Made by a program: the position numbers and the translations under genes. The notes below the pieces were generated by a model. That model was not told the origin of the DNA. It was given only the letters and a program-made list of their open reading frames with translations, and did no database searches. Positions 1-5,698 of a DNA stretch of 5,992 nt are shown piece after piece. Each line of letters begins with the position of its first letter. Positions within the stretch are counted from its first letter, which is position 1. This DNA is from Vulcanimicrobiota bacterium (GTDB lineage: Bacteria > Vulcanimicrobiota > Vulcanimicrobiia > Vulcanimicrobiales > Vulcanimicrobiaceae): NCBI GenBank assembly GCA_019245995.1, contig JAFAQW010000263.1, positions 1 through 5,992 on the forward strand. Direction: 5' to 3'.

Positions 1-108
1 TGCCGTAACAAGCGCGGGCTGCGCGAACGATAGCGACGGCGTGCCGCCGCCAATAGCGCAACTGGCCAGCATCAACGAGGCGATGATCGAGGTGAACTTA
101 CGGGTCAC
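1..108 (-). CDS. Exported protein or lipoprotein, N-terminal fragment
   Basis: Only the first 36 codons are in the window; the gene runs off the left edge, so the mature protein cannot be identified. The start is GTG at 108-106, chosen because a good Shine-Dalgarno GGAGA lies at 120-116, seven bases upstream. The translation begins VTRKFTSIIASLMLASCAIG: a short basic start, then a hydrophobic core. This is a signal peptide. L-A-S-C at residues 14-17 fits a lipobox, which would make Cys17 the lipidated residue; alternatively S-F-A at residues 27-29, before Gln30, could be a signal peptidase I site. The gene follows the second M55 gene after 25 bp on the same strand, so it is probably the distal gene of that operon. 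Export is well supported; the choice between lipoprotein and secreted protein is open. Confidence 0.75.
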   Translation of the reverse strand, partial: MTRKFTSIIASLMLASCAIGGGTPSLSFAQPALVTA

Positions 109-133
109 AGCAACGTCTCCAGGCAGTTTGCAT

Positions 134-988
134 TCAGGCTTGACCGCCGAGGCGCCACGTCGCGACGAAGCTCTTGAAAACGACGGCGAAGTCGTCGTGG
201 ACGAATCGCACGCTTCGGGGCCCGGTTCGAGAGAACCCCGGCACGCTGCCGACGAGATGCGCCTGAGCCGCCGTTACGAAGTCCACGTCGAGCGTCACCG
301 GGGGCTCCATGCGGAACAACCGTGCGCGGGAAACGTCGAGCACCGCCTCCGTGGCAACCTCGCGAATGAGCCGGCAGGCCGCGTTGGGCAGCATCGTGTC
401 CGCGGCTGAATTTCCAATCGATTCCTTAACGATCGCGCCGTGCACCCACGGCATTTGCCGGCGCACGCCGTCCACGGTGGTACGATCTCCCGTTACGAGC
501 AGTAGCGGCACGCCGTAATATCCCAGCAGCGCCGCGTTGAGCGTGGCCTCGCTGCACGGCGTTCCGTTGAGCCGCGCCTCGTAGATCACCGACGGCGTGT
601 ACGTGTGGCAGAGCACCGCGTCGGCGTCGCCGGCGCCGCCGTGATAGCCGACGAAGAACGCGCCGCCGAAACCGGCGTCGGCTCCTTGCACCATCGAGAA
701 TGGCTTACGGTTGCCGAAGATGACGCGAACGCCGGCGTCGAACTCTTCGAGCTCGAGATTGCGCATCGGGCCGTGCGAGTCGTTGACCACGAGGTCGGTT
801 GCACCCCCGGCGCGCGCTCCCGCCACGGCGGCCTTCACTTCTTGCGTGTAGTAGCGGCGATAGATTTCGTACTCCGGATGCGCGTTGCGCGCGTCGACCT
901 GCTGCCAAGCGCAGACACCGGCGACGCCCTCCATGTCGCACGAAATATAGATCCTTCGACTCCGCTCAGGATGACAAGCAACGATCAT
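134..988 (-). CDS. M55 family D-aminopeptidase (DppA-like), paralogue 2, with repeat-derived N-terminal insert
   Basis: A 284-residue member of peptidase family M55, whose founder is the self-compartmentalising, binuclear-zinc D-aminopeptidase DppA of Bacillus subtilis. Such enzymes remove N-terminal D-amino acids from short peptides in the cytoplasm. The family key sequence SxDxEG appears as SCDMEG at residues 16-21. Residues matching the DppA metal and active sites are Asp18, Glu20, His72 (NDSH), His116 (GYH), His128 (CHTY) and Glu147 (CSEA). The ATG at 988-986 overlaps the TGA (987-985) of the upstream paralogue as ATGA and has no Shine-Dalgarno of its own, so translation is probably coupled. 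Residues 3-13 (VACHPERSRRI) are encoded by an inserted dispersed repeat, so Asp18 lies ten residues later than the matching Asp8 of the neighbour. A longer reading frame upstream overlaps that neighbour and is not coding. The exact substrate is not predictable. Confidence 0.92.
   Translation of the reverse strand: MIVACHPERSRRIYISCDMEGVAGVCAWQQVDARNAHPEYEIYRRYYTQEVKAAVAGARAGGATDLVVNDSHGPMRNLELEEFDAGVRVIFGNRKPFSMVQGADAGFGGAFFVGYHGGAGDADAVLCHTYTPSVIYEARLNGTPCSEATLNAALLGYYGVPLLLVTGDRTTVDGVRRQMPWVHGAIVKESIGNSAADTMLPNAACRLIREVATEAVLDVSRARLFRMEPPVTLDVDFVTAAQAHLVGSVPGFSRTGPRSVRFVHDDFAVVFKSFVATWRLGGQA
950..982 (-). repeat. Dispersed HPERSRR-type repeat inserted in-frame in the M55 gene
   Basis: On the minus strand this 33-bp segment contains TGTCATCCTGAGCGGAGTC followed by GAAGGATC. 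I recognise this as a short repeat scattered through many environmental bacterial genomes, often mistranslated as CHPERSRR on one strand and STPLRMT on the other; this rests on memory, not a search. Its ends carry a 5-bp inverted repeat (ATCCT 951-955, AGGAT 968-972). GATC occurs at both boundaries (986-983 and 953-950), as expected for an insertion that duplicated or recombined at GATC. Removing the 33 bp joins ATG-ATC directly to TAT-ATT-TCG and restores a normal M55 start (M-I-Y-I-S-C-D-M-E-G). It is the only copy I see in the window. Confidence 0.75.
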
Positions 989-1818
989 GCCGGTTGGTTG
1001 GCCGCGCCGGCGATGCGGGTCGCCGCGACAAAGCTCGCGTAGAGAGAAGGGTAGTCGAGAGGCACCGCGCGCACGGCGCGGCCCCCGGCCCGAGCAAAAC
1101 CCGGGAGCAACTCCATGAAATCGGCATGCTCGACCGCCGCGGTCTCGATCGTCAACTCCAACGGCGGTTCGAACGTGAAGGGACGAGCGCGCGCCATCCG
1201 TCCCATCGCTTCGCGCGCGCCGTTGCGAATCGCGAGGCGGGCGGCGCCGGGAGTCAACGAATCGGCGGCGGAGAATCCGATGGCATCCTTCACGGCGACG
1301 CCGACAGCCCATGGAAGATGGTGCAGCGTCTCTTGCACGATCGTGCGATCGCCGGTGATCAAGACGACGGGAACGCCGTACGAGCCGGCCAATGCGGCAT
1401 TCAGCAGCGCCTCGCTGCAAGCGACGCCGTTGACGGCCACGCGATAAATGTCGTCGCTGAACGTATGCGCGAGCGTCGCAGCGTCGCCCGCCTTGGCGTG
1501 ATATCCGGTGAAGAGGGCGGCGTCCGTGCCTTGCGCGAGGCCTTCGACCATGCTCCAGGGTTTGGGCGCGCCCGTGACGAGGCGTACCGCGCCGTCATCG
1601 GGCAGTTCGTCGGGGATGAGGTTGCGCATGGACCAATGCGAGTCGTTCACCACAATTTGCGTCGCGCCGCCCTCGCGAGCGCCTTCGATGGCCGCCGCCA
1701 CCTCGCGTGTCATGGCGCGCCGAAACGTCGGATATTCGTGGCGGTTCTCGGGGTCGCATTGGCTCCAGGAACAGACGCCGGCCGTGCCCTCCATGTCGCA
1801 CGAGACGTAAATTTTCAC
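985..1818 (-). CDS. M55 family D-aminopeptidase (DppA-like), paralogue 1
   Basis: A 277-residue DppA-type peptidase with the normal family length and N-terminus (KIYVSCDMEG after the start). Predicted zinc and active-site residues are all present: Asp8 and Glu10 in SCDMEG, His61 (NDSH), His107 (GYH), His118 (LAHTF) and Glu136 (CSEA). The fold normally forms a decamer with an enclosed chamber and acts on short peptides with an N-terminal D residue. The start is GTG at 1818-1816; AAGG at 1826-1823 overlaps the TAA of the upstream TPR gene and serves as a ribosome binding site four bases away. The stop overlaps the start of the next M55 gene by 4 bp. By eye the two paralogues are roughly 40-50% identical, and an 18-bp stretch covering the SCDMEG region is identical in DNA (926-943 and 1786-1803). 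The residue before the active-site His is Ala117 here and Cys127 in the paralogue. Confidence 0.93.
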   Translation of the reverse strand: MKIYVSCDMEGTAGVCSWSQCDPENRHEYPTFRRAMTREVAAAIEGAREGGATQIVVNDSHWSMRNLIPDELPDDGAVRLVTGAPKPWSMVEGLAQGTDAALFTGYHAKAGDAATLAHTFSDDIYRVAVNGVACSEALLNAALAGSYGVPVVLITGDRTIVQETLHHLPWAVGVAVKDAIGFSAADSLTPGAARLAIRNGAREAMGRMARARPFTFEPPLELTIETAAVEHADFMELLPGFARAGGRAVRAVPLDYPSLYASFVAATRIAGAANQPA

Positions 1819-1824
1819 GTTGCC

Positions 1825-2247
1825 TTATTGCCGCAAGGCGTCGCGGGCTTGCGCCAGTCCCGTTTGGGCTGCGACGTTATGCGGGTTGACCCGCAACGCG
1901 CGCCGATACAGCGGAGCGGCCTCTTGGAATTTGTTGGCGGCGAGGTACATGTCGCCGAGTTGCGTCAGCGCGACGTCGTCGTCGGGGTGCTGCGCGATGC
2001 GGCGTCGCAGCGTCTCGAGCTGCGCCATGACCGGGGCCGGCGGCCCGCCTTCAACCGCATTTTGCGAGCCCTGGGGCTGCGCCGCGGCCGGCGGCCTGGA
2101 GGCAGCGCTCGCGCCGAAGACCGAGCCGGTGACGCCAAAACCGAGCGTGACGAGATACGCCATGACGCAGAGAAAAACTCCGGCGATCAACGCGAAAATC
2201 GGAACGTAAATTCGCGGCGGAAGGCCGCGCGCAGGATCGGTCGGCAC
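1825..2247 (-). CDS. Membrane-anchored TPR protein
   Basis: A 140-residue protein of unknown specific function. Residues 1-12 are a short, probably cytoplasmic leader (MPTDPARGLPPR). One strong transmembrane helix follows at about residues 13-35, then a low-complexity Ala/Pro/Gln/Gly linker at about 46-72. The C-terminal soluble domain has one canonical tetratricopeptide repeat at about 90-123 (LGDMYLAANKFQEAAPLYRR with the terminal NP) and the first helix of another at 124-140. By the positive-inside rule the TPR domain probably faces outside the cytoplasm. Anchored TPR proteins usually act as scaffolds; CcmI/NrfG-like proteins share this layout, but nothing here supports a cytochrome role. 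The start is GTG at 2247-2245, with no better start upstream and no clear Shine-Dalgarno. Only 6 bp separate its stop from the first M55 gene, so it probably heads that operon. Confidence 0.82.
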   Translation of the reverse strand: MPTDPARGLPPRIYVPIFALIAGVFLCVMAYLVTLGFGVTGSVFGASAASRPPAAAQPQGSQNAVEGGPPAPVMAQLETLRRRIAQHPDDDVALTQLGDMYLAANKFQEAAPLYRRALRVNPHNVAAQTGLAQARDALRQ

Positions 2248-2282
2248 GATGAGTCGCTTGGACGCACGCAGAAAAAATCTTT
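2248..2282. other. 35-bp divergent intergenic region
   Basis: This is the whole gap between the divergent TPR (minus) and SprT-like (plus) genes. It contains an A6 run at 2272-2277 and TTGGAC at 2258-2263, but I cannot pair these into a convincing -35/-10 promoter in either direction. If both starts are correct, the promoters must lie partly inside the opposite coding sequences. Confidence 0.5.
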
Positions 2283-2828
2283 GTGGCCCTGCCGTCCGAA
2301 GCCGATCTCCAACTCGCGTTCGCGCGGATGAACTACGAATTCTTCAACGGCGAAGCGCCCCACTGCGCGATCGTCTACAACGAGCGATTCGCGAACTCTG
2401 CCGGACGGATCACGTACTCGAGCCGGCCCTTGACCATCGAGCTATCCGCGAAGCACTTTCGGCGGCACCCCGACGCGCTCCAGGAGACGCTCCTGCACGA
2501 AATGATTCACGCGTGGTGCTACCAAAAGTTCGGGGATACGAGCCACGGCGCCCACTTCAAGCAAAAGTTGCGCGAATGCGGACTTCATTCCATTTATCAC
2601 GACCTCGGAAACGCAGGGCCGTCGCAGGAATCGAAGCGACGCTACATCCTGCGCTGCGAGCAGTGCTCCTTCGAAGCGCTTCGGCGCACGCGTCCGCGCC
2701 GGGCCGCAAGTTGCCCGCACTGCAACAAACGCCGCTTCGACCCACGCTTTCCCCTGACGATCTACGAAATTATCGAGCTCAGAGCGGTCGGCACCACGCT
2801 CGACACCGCCGCGCGCAGAGGCCGCTAG
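2283..2828 (+). CDS. SprT-like zinc metalloprotease-fold protein
   Basis: A 181-residue SprT-like protein. The zincin motif HExxH is HEMIH at residues 72-76, with Glu73 as the expected general base; His88 in the following SHG is the likely third zinc ligand, matching the His-Gly element of the SprT/Spartan family. The N-terminal FARMNYEFFNGE (residues 13-24) is the usual family start. A C-terminal zinc ribbon has Cys124 and Cys127 (CEQC) and Cys143 and Cys146 (CPHC). Eukaryotic Spartan relatives degrade DNA-protein crosslinks; bacterial SprT-like proteins are largely uncharacterised, so I give no substrate. The start is GTG at 2283, the only start codon after an in-frame TGA at 2250; an internal ATG near 2329 would cut into the domain. 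No clear Shine-Dalgarno is present. fumC follows after 59 bp on the same strand, but a functional link is not implied. Confidence 0.9.
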   Translation: MALPSEADLQLAFARMNYEFFNGEAPHCAIVYNERFANSAGRITYSSRPLTIELSAKHFRRHPDALQETLLHEMIHAWCYQKFGDTSHGAHFKQKLRECGLHSIYHDLGNAGPSQESKRRYILRCEQCSFEALRRTRPRRAASCPHCNKRRFDPRFPLTIYEIIELRAVGTTLDTAARRGR

Positions 2829-2887
2829 CGCCGCAGCGACTTACGTCTGGGGAGAATACCGGCGCGAGGGGCGAAAATAGAGCTGCC

Positions 2888-4312
2888 ATGACGACTGAGA
2901 GCCTTTCAAAAACCGCCGCACGAATCGAGAGCGACTCGATCGGCCAGATTGAGGTGCCCGCCGAGAAGTACTACGGTGCGCAAGCGGCGCGGTCGTTGCA
3001 CCATTTCGACATCGGCGAAGGCGCGTGGCCGCGCGACGTCATGCCGAGAGAGGTCATCGGTGCGATGGCGGTGCTGAAGAAGGCGGCGGCCCTGGTCAAT
3101 CGGGACCTTGGGAAATTGGACGAGCGTCGGGCGCAACTCATCGTCGCGGCCGCCGACGAGATCATCGCGGGCCGGCTCGACGATCACTTCCCGCTCCGCG
3201 TGTGGCAGACCGGTTCCGGCACGCAGACCAACATGAACGTCAACGAGGTCATTTCGAACCGAGCCATCGAGTTGGCCGGGGGCGCGATGGGGTCGAAGAC
3301 GCCCGTTCATCCCAACGATGACGTGAACATGTCGCAATCCTCGAACGACACCTTTCCAACGGCGATGCACGTCGCGGGGGCGCGAGCGATGGGCGAACTC
3401 CTGCCCGCCGTCAAAGCGCTTCGGGACGCGCTCGAGGTCAAGGCGAAGGAATGGTCTCGCATCGTCAAGGTCGGGCGGACGCATTTGCAAGACGCGACGC
3501 CGTTGACGCTGGGGCAAGAATTCTCGGGCTACGTGAACCAACTGGATCGTGGATTGCGCGCATGCCGGGAGGCGCTCGAGCCGCTCTACGACCTCGCCAT
3601 CGGCGGGACGGCGGTCGGAACGGGACTGAACGCACACGCGGAGTTCGGGGAACGAACGGCGCGCAAGATCGCGGAGCTCACGGGGCTTCCGTTTCGCTCG
3701 CATCCGAACAAATTTGCCGCACTCGCGTCTCACGACGACTTCGTGTTTGCCTCAGGCGCGCTCAAGATGCTGGCCGCCGCCTTGATGAAGATCGCGAACG
3801 ACATTCGGTGGCTCGCATCGGGGCCGCGTGCCGGCATCGGTGAACTGGTGCTTCCCGAGAACGAGCCGGGCAGTTCCATCATGCCGGGGAAGGTCAATCC
3901 CACGCAGTCCGAGGCGATGACGATGGTCTGCGTCCAAGTCTTCGGTAACGATCTAGCCATCGGTTTTGGTGCGTCGCAGGGCAACTTCGAGTTGAACGTC
4001 TTCAACCCGGTGATGATCTATAATTTTCTTCACTCGGCGACGCTGCTGCGCGACGCCTGCACGATGTTTCGGCTGCACGCGGTCAATGGGCTGCGCGCCA
4101 ACGAAGAGCAAATCCGCAAGCACCTGGATGAGTCGCTGATGGTCGTGACGGCGCTTTCACCGCACATCGGCTACGACAAGGCGGCGCAGATCGCGAAGAA
4201 GGCACACCACGAAAAGACCACGCTGAAGCAGGCCGCGCTCGCGCTGGGCCACGTCACCGAAGACCAGTACGACGAAATCGTCGTACCGGCGAGGATGACG
4301 CAACCGGGATAG
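2888..4312 (+). CDS. fumC: Class II fumarate hydratase
   Basis: A 474-residue class II fumarase, the oxygen-stable, iron-free, homotetrameric TCA enzyme that interconverts fumarate and L-malate in the cytoplasm. All family landmarks are in order: the start region IGQIEVPAEKYYGAQ; substrate-site TGSGTQTNMNVNE (about residues 109-120) and HPNDDVNMSQSSNDTFPTAM (about 141-160); GRTHLQDATP with His199, matching the catalytic His188 of E. coli FumC; and the fumarate lyase signature GSSIMPGKVNP with Ser329, matching E. coli Ser318. The constant offset of 11 supports an intact alignment. GTQTNMN and the lack of an aspartase-like pattern favour fumarase over aspartase. The ATG at 2888 has a weak AGAG ribosome site at 2879-2882. 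A longer in-frame opening upstream runs antiparallel to no homology and overlaps the sprT-like gene, so it was rejected. The stop is 2 bp from that of the convergent permease gene. Confidence 0.97.
   Translation: MTTESLSKTAARIESDSIGQIEVPAEKYYGAQAARSLHHFDIGEGAWPRDVMPREVIGAMAVLKKAAALVNRDLGKLDERRAQLIVAAADEIIAGRLDDHFPLRVWQTGSGTQTNMNVNEVISNRAIELAGGAMGSKTPVHPNDDVNMSQSSNDTFPTAMHVAGARAMGELLPAVKALRDALEVKAKEWSRIVKVGRTHLQDATPLTLGQEFSGYVNQLDRGLRACREALEPLYDLAIGGTAVGTGLNAHAEFGERTARKIAELTGLPFRSHPNKFAALASHDDFVFASGALKMLAAALMKIANDIRWLASGPRAGIGELVLPENEPGSSIMPGKVNPTQSEAMTMVCVQVFGNDLAIGFGASQGNFELNVFNPVMIYNFLHSATLLRDACTMFRLHAVNGLRANEEQIRKHLDESLMVVTALSPHIGYDKAAQIAKKAHHEKTTLKQAALALGHVTEDQYDEIVVPARMTQPG
4267..4286. 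repeat. Inverted repeat in the 3' end of fumC
   Basis: GTACGACGA / TCGTCGTAC form perfect 9-bp arms separated by AA. The repeat ends 23 bp before the fumC stop codon and begins about 28 bp beyond the stop of the convergent permease gene on the minus strand. It encodes the conserved YDEIV segment of fumarase, so protein constraint may explain part of it. No T-tract follows on either strand, so it is not a classical intrinsic terminator. Confidence 0.5.
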
Positions 4313-4314
4313 AC

Positions 4315-5037
4315 TTAGGCGTGCCGCCAAATGAGCGATGCGGCCGCCACACCGAGCGCGAGCGCGATCGCGACGAGCAGCTGCGGCGACTTCAGCCGCA
4401 GCGACAGCCGTGCGCCGACGGGGCCACCGAGCAGCCCTCCCAAAACGAGGGGGATCGCATCGCGCCACGCGACGTCGCGTTGCACGATATGCGTTATGAG
4501 TCCGGGCGGTGAGCTGAGCAGAATCGCGAACTGCGACGTCGCGCTGATGGCGTGAAGCGGTAGCTCGGAGAAGTATAGCAATGCGGGAACGACGATGATT
4601 CCGCCTCCCAGGCCGAACAGGCTCAAGCAGATTCCAACCGCCAAGCCGACAAGCAGGGCGAGGCGGTTCGACATGCCTTTGAGCGCGTGAACGTGCCGCG
4701 TCTCAGAGCGGCCTTCGATTCGGCGCTGCGCGTTCCAAACGAGGTCGACGGTAATGGCAATCAAGAGCGCCGCCAAGAGCGCGTCGAAGACGCGCGGCGA
4801 GATCCGCAGCGATAGCATCGCGCCGAGAACGCTCGTCGGCAACGCCCCGATCGCGATCAGGGCGCCCAGCCGTAAATGCACGCGTTGATGCATCAGATAC
4901 GTGACGGCGCCGCTCGCGCTGTTGGCGACGATCAACACCAACGACGTACCGGCCGTCTCCGCAGGAGAGAATCCTAACAGCAGCCGCAGGATCGGCACGA
5001 GAACGAACCCGCCACCGAGTCCCACCATCGAACCCAA
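4315..5037 (-). CDS. TauE/SafE family permease (sulfite/organosulfonate exporter-like), start uncertain
   Basis: A polytopic inner-membrane protein of the TauE/SafE (formerly DUF81) family, whose members are proposed exporters or permeases of sulfite, sulfoacetate or related anions; the substrate here is unknown. Two pseudo-symmetric halves are visible, each with a GLGGG motif followed by a hydrophobic V-P segment: residues 6-14 (GLGGGFVLV, then P) and 142-151 (GLGGGIIVVP). A basic loop at about 104-122 joins the halves. The given start is TTG at 5037-5035, the only recognised start codon before an in-frame stop at 5226-5224 apart from an ATG at 5028. However, the frame continues upstream as LELFGAAFVASVLGSM, matching the helix before GLGGG in the second half, so the real N-terminus probably lies between 5038 and about 5095. 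It follows efp on the same strand with no room for a separate promoter. Confidence 0.88.
   Translation of the reverse strand: MGSMVGLGGGFVLVPILRLLLGFSPAETAGTSLVLIVANSASGAVTYLMHQRVHLRLGALIAIGALPTSVLGAMLSLRISPRVFDALLAALLIAITVDLVWNAQRRIEGRSETRHVHALKGMSNRLALLVGLAVGICLSLFGLGGGIIVVPALLYFSELPLHAISATSQFAILLSSPPGLITHIVQRDVAWRDAIPLVLGGLLGGPVGARLSLRLKSPQLLVAIALALGVAAASLIWRHA
4380..4402. repeat. GC-rich inverted repeat in the 3' end of the TauE/SafE gene
   Basis: GCTGCGGC (4380-4387) and GCCGCAGC (4395-4402) are perfect 8-bp arms around a 7-base loop. The repeat lies 67 bp beyond the fumC stop on the plus strand, inside the opposing permease gene. A strong RNA hairpin is possible, but no T-tract follows, so a terminator role for fumC is a guess. 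Confidence 0.45.
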
Positions 5038-5090
5038 GACGCTCGCGACAAACGCGGCGCCGAAGAGCTCGAGTGGGAAGACGAGGGCGC

Positions 5091-5651
5091 CTACGTTACC
5101 CGGCCGATGTAGCGGCGGTCGCGCGTATCGATGCGGATGACGTCGCCGCTCTCCACGAAGAGCGGCACGGCGACGGTGGCGCCCGTCTCGAGCTTTGCGG
5201 GCTTGGTCGTGTTCGTGGCCGTGTCACCCCGGAAACCGGGATCGGTTTCCACGATTTGCAACTCTACGTGGGCAGGCAAGTCTACTCCGATCGCCGCTCC
5301 GTCGTAAAATTGAACGTCCACCACCATGCCGTCCTTCAAAAAGTCGGCAGGCTCGCCGATGAGATCGCGTTGCAGCGTGACGTTCTCAAACGTCTGCTGG
5401 TCCATGAAGTGATAGCCGTCGGCGTCGTTGTACAGCATCTGCATTTGGCGGTTGTCCACCGTCGCGCGCTCCAGTTTTTCGCCCGCGCGAAACGTTCGCT
5501 CCAACGTCGTTCCGGTCTTCACGTTTTTGAGCCGCGTTCGCACGAACGCCGAACCCTTGCCCGGCTTGACGTGAAGAAACTCGATGACGGTCCAGAGTTG
5601 GCCGTCAACGACGATGGTGATGCCGTTGCGAAGATCGTTAGATGATATCAT
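5091..5651 (-). CDS. efp: Translation elongation factor P
   Basis: A 186-residue EF-P, the usual length. EF-P binds ribosomes stalled at consecutive prolines, between the P and E sites, and promotes peptide bond formation. Three domains are expected: a KOW-like N-terminal domain (about 1-64), then two OB folds (about 65-127 and 128-186). The modification loop reads HVKPGKGSAF with Lys32 at the tip, the residue that is modified in many bacteria; no modification enzyme gene is visible. The C-terminus DRRYIGRV is typical. The ATG at 5651-5649 gives the canonical N-terminus ISSNDLRNG; an open frame further upstream overlaps plsY and was rejected. The leader bases before ATG (CTCCTGCCGCC) contain no Shine-Dalgarno. 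plsY ends 47 bp upstream on the same strand, so efp may be cotranscribed with it or have its own promoter. Confidence 0.96.
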   Translation of the reverse strand: MISSNDLRNGITIVVDGQLWTVIEFLHVKPGKGSAFVRTRLKNVKTGTTLERTFRAGEKLERATVDNRQMQMLYNDADGYHFMDQQTFENVTLQRDLIGEPADFLKDGMVVDVQFYDGAAIGVDLPAHVELQIVETDPGFRGDTATNTTKPAKLETGATVAVPLFVESGDVIRIDTRDRRYIGRVT

Positions 5652-5660
5652 GGCGGCAGG

Positions 5661-5666
5661 AGAGTA
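5661..5666 (-). promoter_or_regulatory. Possible -10 element for a leaderless efp transcript
   Basis: On the minus strand TACTCT fits the TAnnnT -10 pattern and ends nine bases before the efp ATG, so transcription from it would begin at or within a few bases of the start codon. The missing Shine-Dalgarno fits this. I see no convincing -35 box, so this is a weak call. Confidence 0.25.
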
Positions 5667-5698
5667 CGGTTCGACGCTACGCAAGCCCTGTGGGAGCG

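Noticed and set aside
989..1420. Upstream extension of the second M55 gene to 428 codons
   Set aside because: It overlaps the first M55 gene in another frame; the ATGA overlap and the family N-terminus fix the start at 988.
799..2331. 510-codon open frame on the plus strand opposite the M55 and TPR genes
   Set aside because: It is antisense to three well-supported genes, is Arg-rich with no recognisable domain, and is typical of spurious long frames in GC-rich DNA.
2249..2887. In-frame upstream extension of fumC by about 213 codons
   Set aside because: The added sequence overlaps the SprT-like gene in another frame, has no fumarase homology and is Arg/Ala-rich; the family N-terminus starts just after ATG 2888.
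2829..2887. Promoter between the SprT-like gene and fumC
   Set aside because: TTACGT and AATACC-like hexamers occur but not at usable spacing, so I do not call a promoter.
2906..3733. 275-codon minus-strand frame opposite fumC
   Set aside because: It is a shadow of fumC codon usage, Arg-rich with no motif, and fumC itself is unambiguous.
5071..5094. EF-P to TauE/SafE fusion by programmed -1 frameshift
   Set aside because: The permease frame is -1 to efp at its stop, but no slippery heptamer is present there and EF-P fused to a permease is not a known arrangement.
5228..5240. Small hairpin CCCGG-AAA-CCGGG in efp
   Set aside because: Arms are only 5 bp, lie mid-gene and encode normal EF-P residues; this is expected by chance at this GC content.
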